NCBI RefSeq assembly: GCF_910589235.1
Contig: NC_060957.1
Span: 3,972,312 to 4,036,311, forward strand
Direction of reading: 5' to 3'
Length of the DNA stretch: 64,000 bases
Source of the DNA: Vespa crabro
Taxonomy: Eukaryota; Arthropoda; Insecta; Hymenoptera; Vespidae
Both the position numbers and the translations under genes were made by a program. The notes beneath the pieces were generated by a model. That model saw only the letters and a list, made by a program, of their open reading frames with translations, was not told the origin of the DNA and did not search any database. Position 1 is the first letter of the stretch. Each line of letters opens with the position of its first letter. Positions 1 to 14,920 of this stretch are shown one piece after another.

Positions 1-1158
1 AGGTTACGATGACAGCGCTGACGTCAGCGCGGAAGGCATCTACTACTATGATTAACAAAGGGCCGTCCTCTGGTGGTTGGTTCTTGGAGTCGACCAAGAT
101 CCACGTGGTACTGGACGCCATCTCGGAAGTGTGCCAGTGCTGCCAACTAGGACATGTTGTTTTCGCGAACTATACTCCATGGCTGGAAAGCAGATTTGAC
201 GGTCCACCGAGGACTCATGAAGCGCCACCTAATATTGACTACGACGATAGTGCCGCAACCAACGCATGCGGCACAAACTTTCATGTTAGAGAAATACGAA
301 ATACTAATCAACAGTCCATAGGAGGCGCTTCGATCAGGCGAAAATATAAAATAAAATCACTCACAGTCAACTGTTGGTTGTATATTTCCAATGCTTCAAT
401 TTGTAGGAACGCGGAGGCGATCATTATGATATACATGGAACTCGTCAAATTTCAAATTTCAATTTATTTACATATAATATACATTCATTAAAAAGAATAA
501 TACAATAGCATTATTATTATTATAAACCATGGGAAGAAGTGGAGCATTCCTCTTCTCCCGACGAGTAGCACTGTCGGGATCCGAGATAGGAGGAGTACAA
601 CTTCCCAAAAAAAGGACCAGTGCTCATCTGGCCCGTATGACAGCACCATGTAAGAGCCCCAAGCCTGGGTTACGACAGGGCCATGAGGACTAGCGGGTAC
701 GTTGTCGCTGCCCGAAAGGTATGTGCGGAATGGTACGTAAGGCGCGGTTCTCGTGGAAAACACCCGGCGTCAACGCGTCGAACCCACGGGAGTGTCAGGA
801 TGCCGATGAAGGAAGCAGGTGAACGGCAACGGCGGATGCTTCATTCCCGACCTTATAGCCAAAAGCTCTCGCAACAATGGGGGTAGTTGCGAGGGTGATC
901 ACCCCCCCACTTCCGGAGGCACCGCGTTCGGAGACGGTCGGGCACTCTGAAGGAAAAAAAACAACTACATGGAAATTAAAAGTATCAACAAGATAAATTT
1001 AAAGCAACTAAATAATATACAAGAAAACAACTCAGAATCACCTGTAAAAAAACATCGCTGCTCAAGGCGACAAAAACGTAGGCTATCAGCGTACGAAAGG
1101 AACACCACAAGATGGAGAGACAGAGAAACTCGCGCAAGCGAAGTTCCTCCTTGCAAAA
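1..1158 (+). other. LINE-A copy 1 5'UTR (partial)
   Basis: Non-coding leader of the LINE, matching 45461-46618 of copy 2 with few differences. It holds the second half of the last ~800-bp monomer, including one copy of the TATAYTCYATGGYTGG landmark at about 171, then a unique leader containing a poly-C tract near 902 and an A-run near 954. Open frames here (9-491, 683-886, 969-1241) differ between copies or have no family resemblance and I do not treat them as genes. A frame opening at 969 runs into ORF1 in another phase; it is also open in copy 2, so an upstream ORF1 start reached by a frameshift cannot be fully excluded. Confidence 0.75.
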
Positions 1159-2304
1159 ATGAAGTTGGCTATTGCAAGACGACCAAATGTGAACAACATG
1201 ATAAAGCAAGTACTCCCAGAACTGGAGGAGATAATAGATAGTCACGAGTTCATCTATAAATCTCGAAATGAGGTTAATAAGGGAGCGAGGAAACTCGACC
1301 GAGTTTCTCAGAGCCCTTGGGGAAATTCTGCAACTGAGTCCGGCGCAAGTAAGAGAGTAGCCACAAGGCCGCCGCAGTTGCCTGATGAAAGACTCAAAAA
1401 ATCGAGGCAAGAGGCGACGACGACCGAAGCCAACATGTGGTCGGAGGTCGCCAATAAGAGAAGAAACAAGGAGAAATCAGCTAAGAAGGCAACGAAACAC
1501 CCACAGGAGGAAGAAAAGTAGCCGAGCAAATCGGAAGACAGGCCGAGAAAAAGAACGAGGCCGGACGTGATCCTCCTGATACTTGCGAATGGAAAATCAT
1601 ACGTAGACGTAGTCGGAGATATTCACCAGCGCTTTAAGACGACCGCCACAGGGGTAGATGCTAGATCGGTCCGGCAGACCAGAACCGGCGGAGTTCTCCT
1701 CGAACTCAAAAGGACCACTGCGGATATCAGGGCCTCATTCGCTGAAACCCTGAGGAAAGTAGTAGGAGAAACGAGCAGCATCACGGAAATAGTTCCTAGA
1801 GATACGCTCGAGATACGGGACTGCGATTGTTGCACATCTTTGGTGGAAGACAAGGAGGCCCTAAAGAGGACCCTGCCAGACTACGCGGGAAAATTAGAGG
1901 TGAAATCGACGAACCCTAACGCGAGACAACAACACCTAGCCCTCGACAGACTAAAAGAGGAAGCAGCTAGGAAGCTTTTAAAGGCCGGCCGAGTGCTGAT
2001 CGGTTTCGTCAGCTGCAGGATTAGGCGAAGAACGGAAGTGAGTCGATGCTACCGCTGTCTGGACTACGGTTACTATAGCGCCTCGAGAAAGGGCCCTGAT
2101 AGCACCAAGTATTGTCATTTCTGTGGTAGCACAGGTCACAAGATCAAAGACTGCAAAGTCAGCGAGAATACTTGTTTCTTGTGCTCCAATAGCGAGGATG
2201 ATTCTAAGAAGCACCTCGAGCGAGTTCAAAGGCCTGGAAAGCTTTCCAGGAGGCGCATGCAACAGCGAACAAGAGGAAGACAAGATGAGAGTACTTCGAG
2301 GTAA
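1159..2304 (+). pseudogene. LINE-A copy 1 ORF1 (gag-like, zinc knuckles), broken
   Basis: ORF1 proteins of this type bind the element RNA and form the retrotransposition particle. The ATG at 1159 is the first in-frame ATG after an in-frame TAA near 1045, and copy 2 agrees. The N-terminal third is charged (Lys/Arg/Glu-rich). The middle holds a gag-like region around a YVDVVGDIHQRF segment (about codons 140-155). Three zinc knuckles follow at about codons 297, 319 and 339. The second, CHFCGSTGHKIKDC, is a complete CCHC. The first has lost its His and last Cys (Tyr and Arg instead). Lesions: a TAG at 1519-1521 where copy 2 reads GAG, and about 2 extra bases near 2210-2225 that shift the end of the frame so it stops at 2304 instead of at the ATGA shared with ORF2. 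Confidence 0.85.
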
Positions 2305-5262
2305 TCTCAATAGGAGCAGGACGGCGCACCACTTCCTAACCCAGCTCTGTTCTGAGAAAAAAGCTGATATAGTTTTAATCAGCGAACAGTACCGGGACAG
2401 AGCAGCAATAGGATGGTACGCAGACGACTTGGGCACCGCGGCCATCTGGATCCCAGATCCCCGACAAATTCATGTGTCGCATCAAGGATCCGGACGCGGT
2501 TACGTTTGGGTGAGACATAAATCGGCGACATATGTGAGCGTATACCTCACCACGAACGACCGGATAGACGACTTCCAGACCAAATTAGACGATCTGCAAG
2601 ACGCACTGAGGGAAAGGCAAGGGGAGCTCATCGTGGCAGGTGACCTCAACGCCAAAGCTCTCGAATGGGAGGAGACCAGGCCGGACTCCAGAAGAGGACG
2701 AATCATGGAGTTGGTGTCGACACTACAGCTATCAGTACTCAACACAGACTTGACGTCAACCTTCGATAGGCCTGGCTACAGAGAAACAATTCCGGACGTC
2801 TCTCTAGCCAATGAACAACTGGTGGCAAGAGTCGCAGGCTGGCAGGTAATTGAGGATTATACCGGGAGCGACCATCAGTACATCCTCTTCGATGTACACG
2901 ATAGGAGGCCAGCCGTGACAACTCCAGTAAGACCCCCCCGGTGGATCATTGCAAAAATGGATCGAGAGTGGCTGTCTTCGGTCTTAAATGAAGGATGGAG
3001 ATCCCTTCAAATTGCTTCCGCGAGTCTATCGCCACATGCGCAATCCAGGAGGATTACTGCAGCAACTATGCAGCTCATCCAAAAGGCATGCACGATAGCG
3101 GTGCCAAAGACGAAAAAAAAATGGCAAAGTCGTCCTGCATACTGGTGGACGAACGAGATCGCAGATCTACGTAAGAAGTGCTTAAGTCTCCGCCGTGTAG
3201 CACAACGAGCAAAGAGACGCGACCACGACGCTGCTCCCTTGGCTGCAGGGTATCAGGCGGCCAAAAAAAGCTCACAAGAGGTCCATCAAGGCCAGGCAAC
3301 GTCGGTGCTGGAAGGAGCTGTACTTGGAAATCGATCAAAATTCGTGAGGATTATGGTATCTGATCGTCACAAGTAAGCTGGGGACACGAATGCAAGGTAT
3401 CCCTCAGGACGCTAGAATGTTGGAATTCATTCTGCATACTCAATTCCCCTCACAGCCAAAGAGAGAGATTAGCACGGCAGCGCCTGGCATAAGGCGCCAC
3501 AATTTACAGAAGTGGAGTTATTCAGGGCCGCATCATCTATGCGGAAGAAGAAAGCTCCAGGACCTGACGGACATCCAGGAGAATAAATTAGAGCTGTCGC
3601 GGAGAGTCACCCTGAGCTCTTGCTATACATGTATAACATGTGCCTCCGGGAGGGCATCTTCCCCGTCCCGTGGAAGAAAGCGAGTCTTGTGCTCATCTGC
3701 AAGGGCAAGGGTCCAGCAGGTGCAGCTTCGTCATACAGAACCATCTGTATGCTCGATACGGCTAGCAAGCTCCTGGAGAAGCTGCTTATGCCACGGCCGC
3801 ACGCAACCGTGAGGGCAGTGTGGGATCTTGCTGCCTTCCAATATGGATTTCGATCAGGCCTCTCCACCATCCACGAAGTTCAGGAGATTGTCACGGCCGC
3901 TAAAATGACGGAACGCGGGAATCACCATTCCCGCCCTTTGTGTCTGCTGGCCACCATAGACGTTTTAAACGCCTTCAACTCCGTCAGGTGGGATTTGGCA
4001 ATGGATGCGCTCGAACGAAATTTCAGAGTCCTGGGGTACCTTCTCCGAATACTCGGGGATTATCTAAACGATCGCTTCTTAGAATACAATACTGACGATG
4101 GTCCAAGAAGCTTGGAATTGACATCGGGACCAGCACAGGTCTCCATACTAGGACCGAATATATGGAATATTTTCTACGACGGTATCCTACATATGGCAGT
4201 CCCTGAAGGTGCTTTCTGATTGGGTACGCTGATGACATTGCAGTTGTCATAACAGCAAGAGACGCGGAGCGGGCACAGCTGGTGCTCAACCAGGTAATGC
4301 GCAGAGTCATCTCCTGAATGGAAGAACACGGGCTAACCTTAGCAGCCCAGAAAACAGAGATCGTGCCACTAACGAAGAAGCACATCAACACCTTGCGCAG
4401 TTTCACCGTAGGCGACGGTCCAGACGAAGCAGTCCGTCAGGTACCTAGGAGTAACCCTCGATTGCAAACTCACTTACGGAAAGCATATATTAAGGGTAGC
4501 TGACAAGGCGGCAAAATTATTTGTCACGCTGGGTACACTCATGGCCAATGTCAACGGCCCCAGGCCGTGCATTAGGCGACTATTCATTCGTGTCGCCGAA
4601 GCAGTGATGTTGTAGGCGCAGAAGTATGGGCCGAGGCGCTGCGAAAGTAGAATTATCGCAAGCGCATAGCCGCGTTACAGAGGAGGGGCGCTCTCCAAAT
4701 CGCGTCGTCCTACCGCACGATCTCTGAACTCGCGTTGCTAGTAGTCGCGGGGGTATTACCGATAGATCTACTAGCCCAGGAGAGACAATTCGTCCACCAG
4801 CAGAGGTCCGTTTTGGGTAATGAGGAGGCACCAAGGCTCGCCTGGTATACCAGCATCGAGACCTGACAAAGCAGATGGGACCAGGTTACTAGGGGCAGAT
4901 GGACTGCCCGACTCATCGGTCGACTTGACAGCTGGACAAACCGGGAGACGGGAAAGGTAGATTTCTACCACACCCAATTCCTGACTGGGAATGGCTTATT
5001 CCGCTCCTACCTTGCAAAGATGAGGAAAGCAGCAGATGGCAACTGCTCCTATGGCGACTCAACCGTTGACGACGCCCACCACACAATTTTCATATGTGCA
5101 CTTTGGAACGCCGAACGATTTGCCTTGGAGCAGGAGCTCGGAGACATCTCGCCGGAAAACATTGTGAAGAAAATGCTGCGAGGGCAGAAGCAGTGGAACA
5201 TGGTTGCCTACTATGTGAGGGCAATCTTATGTAAGAAGAAGAAGGAGATGGGCGGCCCATAG
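2285..5262 (+). pseudogene. LINE-A copy 1 ORF2 (endonuclease-reverse transcriptase), broken
   Basis: In the intact family this protein nicks the target DNA and copies the element RNA into it. From the ATG at 2285 the APE-type endonuclease is open for about 330 codons: NLNRSR at residues 7-12, E34, GDLNAK at 119-124 and the catalytic-type SDH at 195-197. About one extra base near 3280 breaks the frame. The reverse transcriptase is readable over 3620-4219, with an FQYGFRSGLST segment, motif A in ATIDVLNAFNSV and a degraded motif B (the expected PQGS reads AQVS). YADD lies at about 4229-4240, in another frame. The C-terminal part ends with a CSYG/DDAHHT/FIC Cys-His region and a stop at 5260-5262. 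Other lesions: TGA at 4315-4317, a frameshift producing TAG at 4613-4615, TGA at 4864-4866, and a 5-base loss near 4415. Confidence 0.88.
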
Positions 5263-5552
5263 ACGTGCCACAAACGTTGCTCCTGGTTCCTGCACGTAGA
5301 GCCGAATTGAGGCAGTCCAATTAATGGGACATGATGTAGTTGTCCCATCCTGAAGTAATGTCACATGATGGTGCCGGAATGGTTTCAACATGCCACCAGG
5401 ATGGATATGAGTTTAGTCGGTAGTGCCTATTTTAACGCTGAGCACGACATTCCAGGGACTTTAACGGGGGACCCAAATGGTAAAGGGTTCCTATAGGGTC
5501 TCTGGGTCAGTGCGTATAGCTAAGCATTCTCAGACCATAAAAAAAAAATAAT
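5263..5552 (+). other. LINE-A copy 1 3'UTR and A-tail
   Basis: About 275 bases after the ORF2 stop match copy 2 (50697-50972) closely and copy 3 (minus strand, 27679-27955) in part, notably a GTTTAGTCGGTAGTGCC block, a GGGACCCAAATGGT block and the terminal CTCAGACCAT. A run of about 11 A then passes into the satellite. The shared terminus in three copies defines the 3' end of the family. Confidence 0.85.
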
Positions 5553-5568
5553 AATAATGATGATATCG
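5553..5568 (+). repeat. 3' target-site duplication of LINE-A copy 1
   Basis: The 16 bases AATAATGATGATATCG follow the A-tail. The same 16 bases lie on both sides of the complete copy 2 (44325-44340 and 50988-51003). The 5' partner for this copy would lie left of the window. Confidence 0.8.
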
Positions 5569-8500
5569 ATAATAGTTAAAATATTTATAACAATAATAAC
5601 AGTAATGGCGATAATAACGTTAATAATAATAACAAAAGTAAAGTAAATAATGAAAATAACGATGATAATAATAATAATATTTATAATAAAATAATAACGA
5701 TTTTAACGAGTATAATGATAGTAATAATAATAACAAATCGTAACGATAATAACGAAAATAACGATAATAATAATAAAAAAAAATAATCCAATAACAATAA
5801 ATACGATATTAACGATAATAACGATAATATTAAAAACAATAATAACAATAATATCGATTATAACTATAATAGTAAAGATAATAAAAACAATAATAACGAT
5901 AATTACGTTAATGGCGGTAATAATAATATTAACAATAATAACGATAAAAATGATTATAACGATAAAAGTAATAACAATAATAACGATAATAAGGATCATA
6001 TTAATAATTACAATTACGATAAAATGATAATATCGATAATAACGGTTATCATATTAATAGCAATTATACCAATAATACGATAATCATGTTAATTATAATA
6101 ATAACAATAATAAACATAGTAACGTAAATAACGATAATAACGAAAATAGTAATAATAACGATGATATCAATAATAATGATAATAATAATAATAATAACAA
6201 TCATAACGATATTAACAATAATAGCGATAATACCGATAATAAGGATAGTAATAATACTAACGATAATAACAATAATAACAATAATAATAATAACAATTAT
6301 AATGATAATAACGATAATTAAGATACTAATAAAAATAATAATATTAATAAAGATAATAATGATATTAATGTTAATAATAATTATTCTAATTAAATATAAA
6401 CGATAATACCGATTATAACCCTAAGAATAGAAACAATATTAACAATAAAAACGATATTAACAATGATAATAATGAAGAGAATAACTATAAAAATAATGAA
6501 AATATTATCGATAATATCAGTAATAACGATAAAAAAGGTAATAGTGCCAATAATATTAACAATAATAAAGTCAATAACGATTATAATGGCAATAATAATA
6601 ATAATAATAACGCTAATAAAAATAGAAGCAATAATGGCAGTAAAAAGGATAATAAAGGTAATAAGAATGATAACAATATTAACGATAATAACGATACGAG
6701 TCATACTATCGATAATAACTATAACAACGATAATAATAATGAAAATATATATAAATAATAACGATAGTAACGATAATACCGATAATAATGATAACAATAA
6801 CTACTATAATTAAGATATTAATAATAACGCTAATAACGATAATAACAATAATTGTAAGAATAATAATAATACTAACGATAATAACGATAATTACGGTAAT
6901 AAATATAACAATAATAACGGCAATAAAGATTAAAACGAAAATAACGGTAATAATAATAATAACAATAATAACGATAATAACGATAATATTAATAATAATA
7001 ATAATGTATAATAACGATTATAAATACAATAATTATAAAAACGATAACAACGATGATAAGCATAATAACTATAATAGCGATAATAGCGATAATAAAAATA
7101 ATAACAATAATAGCGGTAATAATAATAATAAAAAAATTTATAATAAAATTTAATAAATAATAATTATAATAACGATAATAACGATAATAACGACATCAAT
7201 AATAATATTAATAACAATAATGACGATAATTACGATAAGAACTGTATTATTAATATCAATAATAACTATATTAACGATAATTACAAAATTAAAAATTACA
7301 ATAATAACGATAATAACGATAATAACGATAATAAAGATAATAACAGTAATAATGTTAATATAAATAATAACGATAATGACAATAATAACGGAAATGACGA
7401 TGATAACGAAGTTAATAGTACCATTAATAGCGATAATAACGTTAATAATGATAATAAGAGTATTAATAATTGCAATAATAACAATAGAAACGATAATAAT
7501 GATAATGACGATAGAATTGATGATAATAATAATAATAATAACAATAAAATAATAACGATTATAAGGTTCAACGATAATAATGATAATAATATTAACCATA
7601 ATAACGATATTAACAATAATAATAATAACAATAATACCGATAATAACGACAATAAAAATAATAATAATAACTATAATAACGTTAATAATAACAATAGTAG
7701 TAACGATAATAACAATAATGACGATAATAACGATCTCGATACTAACGATTATAACGATATTAACTATATTAATAATAACGATATTAACAAAAATAACAAT
7801 AATAATGATAACTATAAAACTTATAATAACTATAATAATAATAATAATAAAGATTATAATGATAATAACGATATTAATAATAATAAAATCTACAATAATA
7901 ACGATAATTAGGTTAATAATAAAAATAACATTAATAACGAAAATGACGGTAAGGACGATGAATAGATAATAATAATAATAATAACAGTAACAATAATAAC
8001 GAATATAACGATAATATTAGTAATAATAATATAAACGATGAGAAAGCTAATAGCGATAGTAATAGTAACAATACTACCGTTAATAACGATAATATCGATA
8101 ACATAAGTAACGATGATAATGATAATAACCACAATAATGATAACAATAATATCGATAATAGGGATAATAATTATAACAATAATAACGTTAATAATACTAA
8201 TTAAAATAATGATAATATCGATAACAGAAATAAAGATAATAGTGATTACAATAATGAGGATAATAACGATAATAGTAATAATAACTATAATAATGATTAT
8301 AGCGATAATAAAAATAATACTAATAATCAAGATAATAACGATAAAAACGGTAATAATAATCAAAATTATAGTAACGAAATAAACGATAATAACGATTATA
8401 AAAATAATAACAGTAACAATAATAAAGGTTATAACGATAATATCAATAATAATAATAATAGTAATAACGGAAATAAAGAAATTATCGACAATTATAATAA

Positions 8501-11500
8501 TATTAATAGATTAATAAGATATTAAGGATTATAACAATAATAATAATAATAATAATAACGATAAAAATGATAATAACGATAATAATAATAACAATAATAA
8601 TGATTATAACGATTATTACGATAACAACGATAACATCTTTAACAATACTGACGGTAATAACAACAATAAACATAATAACAATAAGAATAATTATGGTTGT
8701 AACGATAATAATAATAATAACAACAAATAAACGTTAATAACAATAATAACAATAAAAATGGAAAGAACGATAATAATAAGAACGATATTAACGATAATAA
8801 TATAACAATAATAACGACAATAACGAAAATAACGATTATAATAATAATTATAATATAATAATGTCGATAATAACGATAATAATGATAATAATGATAAAAA
8901 TAATAACGTTAATAACGATAATAACGATCATAACGATAATAATAATAAAAACAATAACGATAATAACGATAATAATAATAATAATAATAACGATAATAAC
9001 AATAATTATAAGAATTATTATAACTATAATAACGATAATACCGATAATGACGATAATAATAATAACGATAACAACGATAATAATAATAACAATGTTATCG
9101 ATAATAACGATAATAATAATAGCAATAATAACGATAATAATGATATTAACGATAATAACGATAATATCGACAATACCGATAATAGTGATAACAACGATAA
9201 TAACGGTAATAATATCATAAAGACGATAGTAACTCTATTATTAGATGATAATAATTACATTAATAACGAGAATAACGATGATAACGTTAATAACGATATT
9301 AACGATAATAACTAAATAACGATAATAATAATAACATTAACAACAATATTAACGATAATAATAAAAATACGATAATAATAATAAAGATATTAACGATAAT
9401 AATAATAACAATAATAACGATAATAACGAAATTAAGAACGATTATAAGAATAATTATAATAGAATTATGACGTTAATAATGATAATAATGATAATAATGA
9501 TAACAATAATAACGTTAATAACGATAATAACGATCATAACGATAATACTAATAACAATAATATCGATAATAAGGATAATAATAATAAATATAAAAACGAT
9601 AACAACGATAATAATAATCACAATAAAAATGATAATAGCGATAATTACAATAACAACGATAACTCCAAAGGCAATAATGACGATATTAGCGACAATAACG
9701 ATAATAATAATAATAATAATAAAATAATGACGACAATAACTAATATAAAGATAAAAATAATTACAACAATAACGTTAATATCGATAATAACGTTAGCAAC
9801 GATAAGAAAGAAAACAATAATAACGATATCAACGACAATAACGATGATAATAATAACAATTGCAAAGATAATAACGATAACATCTATAATGACGTTATCA
9901 ATAATGACAATACTAACGATACAACCATAATAACGATTATAATAATAACATTAATATTGGTAGTAACGATAATAACGATAATAACGATAATAATGATGAG
10001 TATAATGAAATAATAACGATAAAACGATAATAACGACAATAAAAATAACACAAATAAAGATAATAACGATAATAACGAAAATGACGAAAATAATAATAAC
10101 AATAATATTAATTAAAAGGGTAATAACGATATAAGCGATAATAGCGATAATTAATTTGACAACGATAATAATTATGATAACGATAATAACTATAATAATG
10201 ATATTAACGATAATTATCATTCTAATGATATTAACGATAATAATAATAATAATAATAACAATAATGATGAAAATAACGATCTTAGTATTAACAATAATAA
10301 ACCTAATAACGATAATAACGATGATAGTAATAACAATAATAACGATAATAACGATGACAGTAATGACATTAATAACGATAATAATAATAATTATAAAAAA
10401 GTGAAAAAGATAAAAACGATAATAACGATAATAACTATGATAATAATAACATTAATAACGATAATAACGATAATAACGATAATAATAATAATAATCATAA
10501 CGATAATAAAAATAATTATTAAAATGTTAATAACAATAATATAGGAAATAGAGATAGTAACGATAATAAAAATAACTATAATAACGTTAATAACGATAAA
10601 AACGATAATAATAATTACAATAATAACGATAATATCGATCATAATAATAATAATAACGATAATAACGATAATAATGATAAATAGAATAACGATAAAATTC
10701 ATATTAACGATAATGACGATAATAATAATAACGAAACAAGGAAAATAATAATAACAATAATAACGATAATAATGATATTACAGTTAAAATGAATAAAATG
10801 ATAACGATAATAACAATTACAACGATAATAATAATAACGATAATTACGATTATAACGAAAAAACGTAAATAATTATAACAATAATAACTATTATTATATC
10901 ATTAATAATAACGGTAATTACGAGAGAAACGATAACATCGATAACATTAGTGAAGATAATAAGTACAATAACGACAAAATAATGATAATATCAGTAATAA
11001 CGATAATATCTATAATAATAAAAATAATAATAAAATAATAACGATAATAACTAATATAAAGATAATTTTAATGACAATAATAACGATAATTACGATAAAG
11101 GCGATAACAATAATAACGATAGTAACGGTAATGCGATAAAAATAATAAAGATAACAAGGATAATACAAAGAATAATATTAATTATGACAATAATGACGAC
11201 AATAACGGTAATAATAATAATAATAGCAACAATAATAAAGATCATAACGAAAATAATATCATTAATAATAATAACAATTACAATAATAATAATAATAATA
11301 ATAACGACATATAAGATAACCTCAATAACAATAAAGACGGTAATAACGACATTAATGATAATACTAATAAGAATAATAACGGTTATAACGATAATAATAA
11401 TAACGACATTATTAATGATAATAACGATAATTACAATAATAACACTTTTAATAATAACAATAACTACAATAAAACTATAATAACGATAATTGTTATAAGA

Positions 11501-14479
11501 ATAATAACGATTATAACGATAATATTAATTATAATAACAAAATTATTAACAATAATAACGATAATATCGATATTAATAATAACAATAACTACAATAATAA
11601 ATATAATAACAATAATAACGATAATAATAACCGTCATAATAAGAAAAACAACAATAATAATTATAGTAACGGTAATAACGATAACACCAATAATAATAAT
11701 CACAGTAATAATAATAATAACGAGAATATCGATAATAACGGTAATAATCATGATAATAATAACATTAATAACGTTAATAACGATAATAAAGATAATAATA
11801 ATAACATTAATTACGATAATATCGATAATAATGAAAATAACAATATTAATAATAATAATATCAACAATAATAACGATAGTAAAGTTAATAATAGAAATAA
11901 ACATAATAACGATTATGATGATAATGACCATGAAACGATAATAATAATAATAACAATACTAACGATAATAACGATTATACCGATAATAATAATAATACTA
12001 ATAATCACAATAATAACGATATCAACGATGATAATAATAATAATAACTATAATAACGAATACAACGAAAATAACGATAATAATATCATTAATAATAATAA
12101 CAGTAACAAAAACAATAATAACAATAACTATAATTACGATAACTAAGATAGCATCAACAACACTATTAACGATAATATCGACAGGAATGATAATAATAAT
12201 AATAACAATAATAACGATAATATCGTTAATAATGTTGATAATAATCAAACCTATAACGATACTAACTATAATAAATATTAAAGAATAATTGTAATGAAAT
12301 AATAACTATAGAAACGATAATGACGATCATAATAATAACACTAATAACGGTAATAACGATAAGAAATAATAATGATAATAACGATAATAACGGTAATAAT
12401 AATGACAATAGTAACGGTAATAACGATAATACCGATAAAAATAATAACGATAGTAGCGATCATAACCCTAACAATAATAACAATAATAACGATAATAAAT
12501 ATAATAATGATAATAATAATAATAACAATAACGATAATAATGATAATAACGATAATAACGGATAATAATAATAAAAACGAATATAACGATAACAAAAATA
12601 TTGACGATTATAATGGTAACGATAATAACGATAATAACGATATAGATAAAAAAAATAATAACGATAATAATGATGGTGACGATAGTAACGATAAAATCAA
12701 TTTCAATAATGTCGTAATAACGATAATAACGATAATAATAATGATAATAATAATAACATTAATAACGATAATAACTATAATAAAGATAATAATAATAATT
12801 ATAATAAAATAACGTTAATAGCGGTAATAATGATATTGATAAAAACAATAATAACGATAATAATGATGATGATGATAATAATGATATTAACGATAACATT
12901 AATAACTATAATAACAATAATAACGATAATAATGGTAAGAATAATAACGACAATAATGAATACAATAATGACAATAATTACGGTAATAACGATAATAACG
13001 CTAATAATAATAACGATAATAGCGATAATGATGATAGTAATAATAATAACAATAATCACGGTAATAACAATAATAACGATAAAAATAATAATAATATTAA
13101 AAATATTAATAATTATAACAATAATAATTTAAACGATAAATACGATAATAACGTCAACAGCAATAACAGTAATAACCATAATAATCATAATACTGTTAAT
13201 AAGAATAACTATAATAACAAAAATAATGATAACAACGATACTAACTATAATAACAATAATAACGATATTATGTTAATAATAATAATAATACTAACGATAA
13301 TAACGATAGTAAAGATAATAATTGCATTAATAATAATAACAATAATAATGATAATGGCGATATAGAGATAAAAAAACTACACTGATAACAATAATAACGA
13401 TAATAATAATAATAATAATAACAATAATAATTATAATTACGATAATAATAATCACAATAATGACGATAATGATGATAATAACGATAATATAGATTATAAT
13501 AATAATGATGATAATAACAATAATTACGATAATAACAGTAATAATAATAACAATAATACCGAAAATAATTCTAATAACGATAATATTGATAGTAATGGTA
13601 ATAACAATAATAATACTAACAATAAAGCGATAAAAGCGGTAATAATAATAATAACTATAATAACGATAATACCGTTAATAATAATGACAAGAATGAACAC
13701 GATATTAACGAATTGACGATAATGATAGTAACAAAAATAAATATAATTATAATGATAATTTCGATAAGAACGATAACATCAATAACATTAATGACGATAA
13801 TTACGTCAATATGGATAATAATAATTATAATAACCATAATAATGGATAATAATAATAATGATAATAAAAAATAATAACGATAATAAACATTATAATGATA
13901 AAAATAATAACAATACAACGATAATGACGATAATAACGATAAAAACGATAATAATTAAAATAACGATAATAATTATAACAATAATAACAAAAAAACGGTA
14001 ATATTGATAATAAAGATAATATCGATAATTATCATAACAATAATAAAATAATAAATATAATAACTATTATGACGGTAATAATAATAACAATAATAACGAT
14101 AATAAGGGTAATAAAGATAATAATAATAACACAAATAACGATAATAATGATAAGAATAATAAAGATAATAAGAATAATAACTTTAATGACCCTATAAATA
14201 AGAAGAATAGTATCAATAAAAACGTTAATAAGGATTATAATAATAACATTAATAACAATAATAAGGATAATAACGATAATAACGATAATAACGGTAATAA
14301 CGATAATAACGATAAAAATAATTATCAAAATAAAATATTACCTATAAAAACGGAAATAACGATTTTAACAATAATAAAGATAATAAATATAAAACGATAA
14401 TAATAATTACAATAATAATAATAAGTAAGGAAATAACGGTAATAAAAATGATAAAACTAATAACAATAATAATAATAAT

Positions 14480-14700
14480 AACGATAATGACGATAATAAT
14501 TATAATTGCGATAATAATAATACTAAAGATATAATGATAATAATAATAAATATAATAACAATAATGACGGTATTAACGATATTTATAGTAACAATAATAA
14601 AAATAATATCGACAATAACGATGATAATAATGACATTAATAATGATAATTACGATATTAACGATAATAACGATAATAACGATAATAATGATAACGATATT
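14480..14700 (+). repeat. Higher-order satellite module, first member (partner 18630-18810)
   Basis: A stretch with the order 'GATAATAATAATACTAA', a GATATTTAT segment, AACAATAATAAAAAT and then GATGATAATAATGACATT recurs near 18630-18810 with the same landmarks and small differences, about 4145 bases downstream. The shared odd triplets (TTTAT, TACTAA) are not part of the 9-bp core. Confidence 0.6.
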
Positions 14701-14920
14701 AACGATAATAACGGTAATAACAATAATTATAATAATAACAAAAATAATTATAATAAAAATAGTTATAAGAATAATAATAACAATAATAACGATAACAACA
14801 ATAGTTATAAGATTAATAATAACAATAATAACGATAATAACGACAGTAACAATGATATTAATAGTAACATTAATAACGATAATAACGCTAATAACGATAA
14901 CAATAATAACTATAATAACC

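Larger units (their letters stand above)
1..5552 (+). mobile_element. LINE-A copy 1, R1-clade-like non-LTR retrotransposon, cut by the window start
   Basis: The order is 5'UTR remnant, ORF1 with zinc knuckles, ORF2 with endonuclease and reverse transcriptase, 3'UTR and A-tail. By alignment to copy 2 about 1.1 kb of 5'UTR is missing to the left of the window. The element is inactive: both ORFs carry stops and frameshifts. Its 3' flank (5553-5568) is the same 16 bases that flank copy 2 on both sides, so this is the same insertion carried by the segmental duplication. An R1-clade assignment is inferred from a zinc-knuckle ORF1, an APE-type endonuclease beginning near an NLNRSR motif, and a C-terminal Cys/His region. 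A phylogeny of the RT domain would be needed to place it among R1, TRAS, SART, Waldo or Mino families. Confidence 0.9.

Noticed and set aside
9..491. 160-codon frame at the start of the window as a host gene
   Set aside because: It lies in the LINE-A 5'UTR monomer. The partner region in copy 2 is interrupted and it has no recognisable protein feature.
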